Positions 21,898 through 30,900 of a DNA stretch of 64,000 nucleotides are shown piece after piece. The first letter of the stretch is position 1. Each line of letters starts with the position of its first letter. The notes beneath the pieces are model-generated. The model was not told the DNA's origin, did not search any database, and saw nothing but the letters and a program-made list of their open reading frames with translations. The position numbers and the translations under genes are program-made. Source of the DNA: Rhodoferax koreense (GTDB lineage: Bacteria; Pseudomonadota; Gammaproteobacteria; Burkholderiales; Burkholderiaceae_C); assembly GCF_001955695.1 (NCBI RefSeq), contig NZ_CP019236.1, forward strand, positions 2,790,001 to 2,854,000, written 5' to 3'.

Positions 21898-22455
21898 TTG
21901 CCCGTCGTCATCGTGCTGGCGGCGGGCCGCGGCGAGCGGTTTGCCGCGTCCGGTGGACAGGTCCACAAGCTCGAGGCGCCGCTGGCCGGCAAGCGGGTGC
22001 GCGACCACACCCTCGCGGCCGTGCGGGCCAGCGGACTGCCGTGGTGGATGGTCAAGGCCGCGCCGGGCCTGCGCGGCATGGGCGACTCGATCCGCGCGGG
22101 GGTGCTGGCCACGCAGCACGCGCCGGGCTGGCTGATGCTGCCGGCGGACCTGCCGCTGGTGCGCCCGGCGAGCCTGCTGGCCGTGGCCCAGGCGCTGACC
22201 CACGCGCCGGTGGTGGTGCCGCATTGCGACGGCCAACGCGGCCATCCGGTGGGGTTCGACGCGAGCTGCATGCACGCCTTGCTCGATCTCGAAGGCAAGG
22301 AAGGCGCGGCGCGCATCGTGCAGGCCCAGCGCGAGCGGGACATGGTGGTCGACCTGGCGCTGAACGACATCGGCGTGATCACCGACATCGACACCGTGGA
22401 CGACCTCTGCGCCGCCGAGCAACTGCTGACGCGCCGCCTCGCGGCCTACGGCTGA
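21898..22455 (+). CDS. MobA-like NTP transferase (molybdopterin cytidylyltransferase MocA type)
   Basis: About 185 residues with the nucleotidyltransferase loop [18 protein letters not shown], a metal-binding LPADLPLV and the [12 protein letters not shown] segment typical of the MocA/XdhC-partner group that cytidylates or otherwise handles molybdopterin for xanthine-dehydrogenase-type enzymes. A TTG at 21898 with GAGGA 7 bases upstream fits the family N-terminus. Earlier ATGs (21787, 21811) begin almost on top of the divergent pdxH start and would add about 30 unmatched residues. No xdhC or molybdenum hydroxylase lies beside it, so the exact role is open. Confidence 0.8.
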   Translation: MPVVIVLAAGRGERFAASGGQVHKLEAPLAGKRVRDHTLAAVRASGLPWWMVKAAPGLRGMGDSIRAGVLATQHAPGWLMLPADLPLVRPASLLAVAQALTHAPVVVPHCDGQRGHPVGFDASCMHALLDLEGKEGAARIVQAQRERDMVVDLALNDIGVITDIDTVDDLCAAEQLLTRRLAAYG

Positions 22456-22465
22456 CCGGGCGCGT

Positions 22466-23113
22466 TCAGCCAGCCGTCGGCGAGAGTTTGAGCAGCCGCT
22501 CCAGTGCGCGGTCGTGGATGTTGTGCTGCAGCAGGCCGTCGAAGGTGTTGCGTGCGTATTCCAGCGAGGTGCCGTAGCGCCCGCACGATTCGGAGAACAC
22601 CCGCCGTACCTGCGCTTCGGTGAGTTCCCGCGTGTAGTTCGGACTGCGCCGGGACAGCGTGAAGGCGAGCGCGCTGACCGCGCCCTCGTCCGTCTGGCAG
22701 CGCAGCCATTTGGGGTCGTAAACGCCGGTGGCCATCTCGCGCTGCCAAAGCCGCGGGAGGGCTTCGGCGACATCATGGCGGGGGATGCGGAACACCACCC
22801 CCTGGCAACTGCCGCCAGAGAGCAGGGCGAACACCAGGCCGGGGCAGTCCGGCGTACCACGGTTGATGCGGCTCCACATCTTCAGCGAACGGTGCCAGCC
22901 GTGCACCTTGGCACGGCGCTGTTCGATGAAATCGAATTCGGGCCGCCAGATCAGCGAGGCGTAGCCGAACACCCACAGGTCCGACTCGCCGCCCCAGCGC
23001 AATTTGGCGAGTTCCAGCATGCGTTGTGGGCACCGCGTGCCGTCGGGGGCCGCCGCGGCCGCTGGGTGGGGGCTGGGAGAAAGCGAAACGGCGGGGGCGG
23101 CAATTTCCGTCAT
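22466..23113 (-). CDS. ChaC-like gamma-glutamylcyclotransferase
   Basis: A 215-residue enzyme of the ChaC group, which cleaves glutathione to 5-oxoproline and Cys-Gly in the cytosol. It has the family opening [15 protein letters not shown] (substrate loop), [11 protein letters not shown], the probable catalytic Glu in [14 protein letters not shown] and the C-terminal [17 protein letters not shown] low-complexity N-terminal stretch of about 30 residues (Pro/Ala/Ser-rich) precedes the domain. It is convergent with the nucleotidyltransferase gene and divergent from the small OmpA gene. Confidence 0.9.
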   Translation of the reverse strand: MTEIAAPAVSLSPSPHPAAAAAPDGTRCPQRMLELAKLRWGGESDLWVFGYASLIWRPEFDFIEQRRAKVHGWHRSLKMWSRINRGTPDCPGLVFALLSGGSCQGVVFRIPRHDVAEALPRLWQREMATGVYDPKWLRCQTDEGAVSALAFTLSRRSPNYTRELTEAQVRRVFSESCGRYGTSLEYARNTFDGLLQHNIHDRALERLLKLSPTAG

Positions 23114-23157
23114 GCGAGCACTCTACAATCGCGACAAATTTTTTTGGAGTACAAATT

Positions 23158-23667
23158 ATGTTTTCACAAGACGAAGATGACAACCAGCGCGTTGCTTTGG
23201 GGCTCGTATTCGGTATTTTGTTGCTGGTTGTTGCATCCGTTATCGGAATAGGCATCTACAAGTCGCGTCCCGTGACCAAGGCGCCGCCGGCCGTGGTGAG
23301 CGTCAGCGTGCCTGTTGCCGTGGCCGTGGTCGACCCGGAAGCCGCCAGCATCAAGGTCGAGAACGGCGTGGTCACTTTCTATTTCGCCAGCGGCAAGGCT
23401 GATCTGGCGCCCGGCGCGAACGAGGCCCTGGCCGAAGTCGTGAAGGCGATCGCCGCCGGCAAGCAGGCTTCGATCAGCGGCTACCACGACGCCACGGGCG
23501 ACGCGGCGCTGAACGCCGAGCTCTCCAAGCAGCGTGCCATCGCGGTGCGCGACGCGATCAAGGCGCTTGGCGCCGCCGAGGAAAAGCTCGAACTCAGCAA
23601 ACCCGAACAGACCCAGGCCGGCGGCAGCAATGCTGAAGCCCGTCGCGTCGAAGTCACGGTGCATTGA
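23158..23667 (+). CDS. Single-TM OmpA-family protein
   Basis: A 169-residue protein. An N-terminal cytoplasmic tail and one membrane helix (VALGLVFGILLLVVASVIGI) are followed by an OmpA-like domain (GVVTFYFASGKADLAPGANE, SGYHDATGD, SKQRAIAVRDAIKALG, ending RRVEVTVH). It is probably an inner-membrane-anchored peptidoglycan-associated protein. The domain is strikingly close in sequence to the tail fused to HppA at 16.7 kb, so the two share recent ancestry. GGAG lies about 9 bases before the ATG. An intrinsic terminator follows. Confidence 0.9.
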   Translation: MFSQDEDDNQRVALGLVFGILLLVVASVIGIGIYKSRPVTKAPPAVVSVSVPVAVAVVDPEAASIKVENGVVTFYFASGKADLAPGANEALAEVVKAIAAGKQASISGYHDATGDAALNAELSKQRAIAVRDAIKALGAAEEKLELSKPEQTQAGGSNAEARRVEVTVH

Positions 23668-23687
23668 GCCGGTCGGCGCCATCTCCG

Positions 23688-23711
23688 AAGCCCGGTTCGC
23701 CGGGCTTTTTT
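23688..23711 (+). terminator. Intrinsic terminator after the OmpA gene
   Basis: A perfect 7-bp stem, AGCCCGG / CCGGGCT, with a stable TTCG tetraloop is followed by a run of T (23706-23711). This is a textbook Rho-independent terminator and isolates the OmpA gene from edd. Confidence 0.93.
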
Positions 23712-23805
23712 CATGGTCGCGCGGCGGCTGCCTTTGTGCTTTTGGTAACCCACTGGTAACCCGAACCCGCGCCATGGTCATGGTTCAGGAGTACCATCGC
23801 GTCGT

Positions 23806-23820
23806 TGTAATTAAGTTACC
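23806..23820. promoter_or_regulatory. HexR/RpiR-like palindrome in front of edd
   Basis: TGTAATTAAGTTACC is a near-palindrome closely resembling the published HexR motif TGTAATtaaATTACA. HexR represses Entner-Doudoroff genes in many proteobacteria. It ends 9 bases before the edd start codon, so bound protein would block transcription start or elongation. Two related sites lie at 52472-52486 and 52545-52559. The regulator is not proven; an RpiR-family gene is at 59757. Confidence 0.55.
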
Positions 23821-23829
23821 AAAAATGCG

Positions 23830-25637
<1,808 letters not shown>

Positions 25638-25647
<10 letters not shown>

Positions 25648-26303
25648 TCAAGAGCACAACGGCCGCCAGCCACTGGACCGCGTTGCAGGTGATGCAGGAC
25701 GCACCGGTGATCCCGGTGATCGTGCTGAACGACGTGGCCCATGCCGTGCCACTGGCGCGTGCGCTGGTGGCCGGCGGCATCCGCATGCTCGAGGTCACGC
25801 TGCGCACCCCGCAGGCGCTGGCCTGCATCGAGCGCATCGCCCGTGAGGTGCCCGAAGCCGTGGTCGGTGCCGGCACCATCCGCAATGCCGCCGACGCCCA
25901 GGCCTCGGCCAAGGCCGGCGCCTTGTTCGGCGTGAGCCCGGGCTACACCCGCGGCGTCGGCCAGGCCTGCCGTGATGCCGGCCTGGCCTTGCTGCCCGGC
26001 GTGGCGACGGGCAGCGAAATCATGATGGCGCAGGAGGACGGGTTCACCGAACTCAAGTTCTTCCCGGCGATGCAGGCCGGCGGCCCGGCCATGCTCAAGG
26101 CCTGGAGCGGCCCGTTCTTCGACGTGAAGTTCTGCCCCACCGGCGGCGTGACGCTGCAAAACGCGCCCGAATTCCTGGCGTTGCCCAACGTCGTCTGTGT
26201 CGGCGGTTCGTGGATCGTGCCGGCCGACGCGATCAAGGCTGGCGACTGGGGCCGCATCACGCAGCTCGCGCGCGACACGGCCGGCCTGAAGAAACCCGGC
26301 TGA
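25638..26303 (+). CDS. eda: KDPG aldolase
   Basis: A 221-residue class I aldolase that splits 2-keto-3-deoxy-6-phosphogluconate into pyruvate and glyceraldehyde-3-phosphate. It has [10 protein letters not shown], the catalytic Glu in [17 protein letters not shown], the Schiff-base Lys in ELKFFPA and the phosphate-binding [11 protein letters not shown] 25638 lies inside the edd 3' end after GAAGGAG. It also serves the mannonate route at 41-50 kb, whose kinase KdgK makes the same substrate. It is convergent with the TIR gene, 18 bases away. Confidence 0.96.
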
Positions 26304-26321
26304 CGCCGCCGGCCCGGCGTT

Positions 26322-27953
26322 TCACTGCACGGTGCCCTTGCAGCCCGGCGCGGCCGGGGTGCCCGGCGCACACAGTCCGCGGCCGAGCCAGACCTCGTAG
26401 GTGTCGGTCGTCGGCCGGGCATTGCGCAGGGTGCTGAGCCGGGCGGGCTGCCCCCCGAGTTCGCCGACCGCACGCGAAATCCAGCGCGCGAAGCCCTGGT
26501 CGCTCTTGCCCTGGGCACGCACTTCCGTGGCCGCCGGCGCGCGCTCGCCCACCATCTCGATGCCGGGGACCTGGTAGCCAAACTTGCGCAGCCGGGCGGC
26601 AAGGGCTTCGGCCAGCGGACGCTGAACTTCGTCGGCGATCTGCAGATAGGCCACAGGCTGCCGATCTGCGGCCTGGTTCAGCAGCAGTTGCACGCGAGCC
26701 GCCTGCGCGCGCGTGGTTTCGCCCAGGGGCCGGGTGGCCGCGAGCAAGGCTTCCACGCCGGCGCGTTCCACCGTCAGCGTACCGGGGCTTGCACTCTGCA
26801 GCAGCACCAGGGTGTTGACGATGCCCGATGACGCCGCGTTGTCCAGCGGCGTGCCGGCCTGCAGCAGGCCGAGGGCCTTGTCCAGCGCCAGCGGTACCGC
26901 GTCGGACAGCGCGGGCGCGTCCACGATCAGGCCGGTGGTGGCGGAAACCCGCTGGTCCCGGTCGCGGCCGAAGATGGCGTCGACCCGGTCGGCCAGGGCG
27001 GCGAGCCGGGCGGGCTCTGGAGCCGGATGCGGTGGTGCAGCGACGGTGAGCGGCTTGGTGGCGGCGGTCTTCGGCACCCTGTCGATGGCGCTTGGCGCAG
27101 CGGCCGGCCTGCGGGCCACGGCCTGGCTTTCGGCCGGGTCGGGCGCGAGTGCCTTGATCTGTTTTTCAGCGTCGGCGCGCAGGCTCGCATCCAGCGGCGC
27201 CTGTTTCAGCAGCAGCGCCCGTTTGAATGCGGCAAGCGCGTCGTCCGGGCGGCCGTTCTGCACGTAGACGTGTGCCAGGTAGTACTGTGCGCGCGCGTGG
27301 CCGGGTTGCAGTTCCAGCGTGCTCAGGTATTCGTTGAGCGCGCCCACGAGCGCGGGTTCCTTGGCGAACTGGTGCGCGAGCCCGGCGCGGAAATGGCGGT
27401 CGGCTTCGATCCGTTGCAGTTCGGATTGGCGCTGCTGCCATGACCACCAGCCGCCCGCCGTCAGCAGGGCCACGGCCAGCGCGATGGCGCCGCGCGACCA
27501 CCGACGCCTGGTCCATGCGCGCGTCTGAGGCGCGAAGGTCCGCGACGCCTGCGCCTGCCCGAGGTGCCGGCGAATTTCGTCGAGCAGCTGTCTGAAGGCT
27601 TCGTCGTCGAGGTCGCCATCCCAGTCGATCAGGTCGAGCGTATGGCTCTGGCCGAAGCCCAGCGGCAGGTCGACGGCCGCGATGCGCAGTGGCAGCAGCT
27701 TGCCGGCACGCAGGGCCCGGCCGCATTCGTCGCGCACGAAGGCCGAGCGCACCGACTCGGCCGACCAAAGTCCGATCACCACCCGCGCGGTCTGCAGCCG
27801 GCTTTCGATCTCCTGCGCGAATTCCGAGCCGGCGGCCAGATGCCTGTCCCACCACACTTTGACGCCTTGCGCCTGCAGGGCTTCGGCCAGCCGCCGCGCG
27901 GTGGGCCGGTCGTCGTGGGCGTAGCTCAGGAAAACGTCGGCGATGTCGCTCAT
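26322..27953 (-). CDS. TIR-domain protein with one membrane helix and TPR repeats
   Basis: A 543-residue protein. Residues 4-130 are a TIR domain (DVFLSYAHDDRPTARRLAEA, WWDRHLAAGSEF loop, LWSAESVRSAFVRDECGRAL) with Glu76 at the position of the NADase glutamate. A single membrane helix (about 154-172) follows an Arg-rich stretch, so the TIR side should be cytoplasmic and the rest outside. TPR-like repeats (about 185-275) and a Pro/Ala linker come next. The C-terminal module (about 320-543) includes VAYLQIADEVQRPLAEALAA and YQVPGIEMVG and is not one I can name. It is the last of three tightly packed genes (4-base gap) with the CHAT/hydrolase and caspase genes. A role in NAD-depleting immunity is inferred. 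Confidence 0.85.
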   Translation of the reverse strand: MSDIADVFLSYAHDDRPTARRLAEALQAQGVKVWWDRHLAAGSEFAQEIESRLQTARVVIGLWSAESVRSAFVRDECGRALRAGKLLPLRIAAVDLPLGFGQSHTLDLIDWDGDLDDEAFRQLLDEIRRHLGQAQASRTFAPQTRAWTRRRWSRGAIALAVALLTAGGWWSWQQRQSELQRIEADRHFRAGLAHQFAKEPALVGALNEYLSTLELQPGHARAQYYLAHVYVQNGRPDDALAAFKRALLLKQAPLDASLRADAEKQIKALAPDPAESQAVARRPAAAPSAIDRVPKTAATKPLTVAAPPHPAPEPARLAALADRVDAIFGRDRDQRVSATTGLIVDAPALSDAVPLALDKALGLLQAGTPLDNAASSGIVNTLVLLQSASPGTLTVERAGVEALLAATRPLGETTRAQAARVQLLLNQAADRQPVAYLQIADEVQRPLAEALAARLRKFGYQVPGIEMVGERAPAATEVRAQGKSDQGFARWISRAVGELGGQPARLSTLRNARPTTDTYEVWLGRGLCAPGTPAAPGCKGTVQ

Positions 27954-27957
27954 GGCA

Positions 27958-30900
27958 TCAACCCGCGGCCATGGCCTCCAGCGAGCTCAGCAGGTCGTCG
28001 GCGGCCCTGGCGTCCGGCGCTCCGGCCTGTGCCCGGTAGGGGCCGAGCACGAACCGCGCCTGCGCGTACACCGAGGCCCACATGGCCGGCGCGCTCACAC
28101 GGGTCTTCAGGTCCTGCAGGTCGTGCCGTAGCGCATCGGCAGCTTCGACCAGCGTCCGGTCGGTCAGCGCCTGCAGCAGCCGCAGTTCTATGCCGCCGAC
28201 CACGCTCCAGAAATCCGGCCGCCGTTCAGCGGCATCCTGGAGCGCGGCGCGGACCTGCGTCAGCCGGTCGGCCGCGATCCGGGCCGGCCGGCCTTCGAGC
28301 AGGGCCAACCGAAGTGCGCCCGCCATGCCATTGAGTGCCGCGTAAAAGCCGGCATTTCCCGGTGCGGCCGTGGTTTCGGCCAGGCCGTAGTGCCTGACCA
28401 TCTCGCGCAGGGCCTTGATTTCAGCTTGGGTGTCGCGTTCTCGGTTGGCGACCATGGCCTGCCGCTTGCAGGCCGAGCCGAGCAGGTTGTGCCGCTCGGG
28501 CGTGGGCTGCAGTGCGGCGAGTTGCTGCAGCCGGTGCAGGGCCTCGGCGATGTCCTTGCGCGCGGTGTCGAGATCCACACTGAGTTCGCCGCGCCGCGCG
28601 AGCAGGTTGCCCAGTTGCTCCGCGGCGCGCAGCGAGGCGCTGCCGTCGTGCGCGGCCAGGGCCCGGCGGTACCAGGCGATGGCCTGGTCCAGGTCCTGCG
28701 CCTCGGCGAAGGCCAAGCCGAAGGATTCGGCCACGGCACCCATGCTGCTCCAGTCGAGCCCATCCTCCAAGCTGGCCTCGCCGCCGTGGCGCTGGGCGAG
28801 GAAGGCCACCTTGCCGTGCTGCAGCGCCGGGTCGCCACCGCCGAAACGCATGCGCACCACCAGGTTCTCGAGCGCCAGCGTCAGCGCCACCGGCGAGGAC
28901 ACGCCGGCGAATTCCTCGGCCAGGCTCGGCGGCGCACGCGGGGTGTCGGTGCCGGCATCGCTGCGGCGCCAGGTCCAGCCAGGATCGCCATAACACTGGT
29001 AGGCGGCCCAGGTGCTGCCTTGTGGATTGGCGCGCCAGGCGGCGCTGCGCGCGGCGGCCACGGCGTCGATGAACCGTTCGCCGCGCAGCAGCACCTCGTA
29101 GAACGTGGTGGCGAAGATTTCGGCCGGGCCGTCCTCCACGGCCCAGCCGGCGGCGATCACGCAACGGACGCCGACGCCGATCAGCGCCTCGGCGATGTTG
29201 GCCGCGAAGCCCGCGCGGTCGAACGGGGCGAGCGCGGTCTCGGCGGTGCGACCGGCGAGATGGCAGCAGTTGAGGAACACCAGCTCGGGCACGACCCGCA
29301 TGGCCTGGACCTCGGCGGCACCGAGAAAGGCCTGTCCCGAAAGCACCATGCCGCCCGTGTTGCCGGCCTGGGCCAGGGCGCCGTGGCCTGCGAGGTGCAA
29401 TGCGCGGTACGGATGGGCGAACAGGGCACCGACCACGCTGCGTGCATCGTCGCGGCCGCTGGCCAGCACCGTGAGCCGGTCGGCCGTCAGGCCATTGGCA
29501 CCGCTGCCGAGCCGTGCCGCCACGGCGAGTGCCTCGGACCGTGCGCCGGGCAGCGCGGGGTACGGCGCGTCGCACAATGGCTCGCCGACGACCAGCACGT
29601 GGTCCTCGGTCGTGGCGTCGCTCGGCTGGGCGCGGAACTGCCGGCTGCCCAGCTGCAGCTTGCGCAGCAGCTTGCTGCGGATCGCCCAGGGCAGTGCTTC
29701 GCCGGTGCCGTGCCCGCCGCGTTCTTCGCCGGTCTGGCCGGTGTCGAGCAATTCCCAGGGGATGACGGCGGTGCCGGCGTCGAGCTCGATGATCATTTCG
29801 CTGGTGCCGCCGAGGAAGGGCTCCATCTCCACCGGCACCAGCAGGTTGAACAGGGTGCGGCCGATCCGGGCGTCGTGCCGGGTGTGGTCGGACGCGGCAT
29901 GCACCAATTCGCGCAGCAGCGTGCCCTGGGCCTGCAGCGCGCGGACCTCGGTGCGCGCGCGCCGCGTGTCCAGGGTGTAGGCGATGGTGGGCTGGCCGTT
30001 CTCGGGCGGGCCGGTCAGCGCGCTGATGAGGTCGTAGGCCGCGCCCCGGTAGCTGGCGTCGAGCGAACGGCGCATCGCGCCCGTGCCCTGGCGCACCGGG
30101 CCGGCCACGATGATCTGCCCCGGCGCGGCCGTGGCCTGCACCTGCAGCGAACGCCAGGCCTCGCTGGCGCGGTCGAGAAAGAGTTCGACCAGGATGAGCT
30201 GGCGCAACGCCGGTCCGCCGTTCTGCCGCAGCTTGCGCCGTGCGTCGAACGCGCCCTGGGCCACGGCCTGGGCGGCGGCGCCGGCGCTGATGCCGCTGCC
30301 GCCGCTGCCGACCAGGGTGGCGGCCATCTCGAATTCCGTGGCCGAGCGTTCCGCCACGCGCTGCGCATAGGCCAGCACCGCCTGGCAGACGCTGTAGGCC
30401 AGGTCGGTGGCGCGCAGCCGTCCCTCGTGGCCCAGGCCGGCCACCACCACGGCGTGCGGCCGCGGGAGGTCGAGCAGGTTGTCCGCGGGCCGATGCAGGT
30501 TGATGAAGACCTGCTGCGCGCCGGGCGCGTCGGGATACAGGCCGGCGGCGAGCGAACGGCTCATGGCCCGGCCCAGCAGCGCATCGACCACGGCCTCGGT
30601 GCCGGTGAGCAACAGCGATCGGTAGTGGCCCACGACCAGCGGCTGGTGCACGAAACGCAGGTCGGCGTTGAGCACGGCCACGCGCAAGGGGGGATCGGCG
30701 AGGCCGCCTTCGCGGCGAGGAGACGGGGTGGCTGGCAACGGCGTGCCGAACACGTCCGCGATGTCCGAAGGCGGCTGGCTCGCCTGGGTGCCGCGCGAGG
30801 GGCGGCTGGGAACGTGCCGATCGACGGCGCCGCGCGTGGCCGGTGCGGCGTCCGGCAACCGCGGCAGCAACTGCGTCGTGCCCGTCTCCAGCAACTCCAG

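Noticed and set aside
21784..22860. Long minus-strand frame running upstream of pdxH
   Set aside because: The open frame passes through two other supported genes; only the 224-residue C-terminal part is PdxH. The rest is unsupported translation and not a fusion.
23688..23711. Small RNA 3' end
   Set aside because: The hairpin and T-run directly follow the OmpA stop codon. No separate promoter or conserved RNA was seen, so a plain terminator is the simpler reading.
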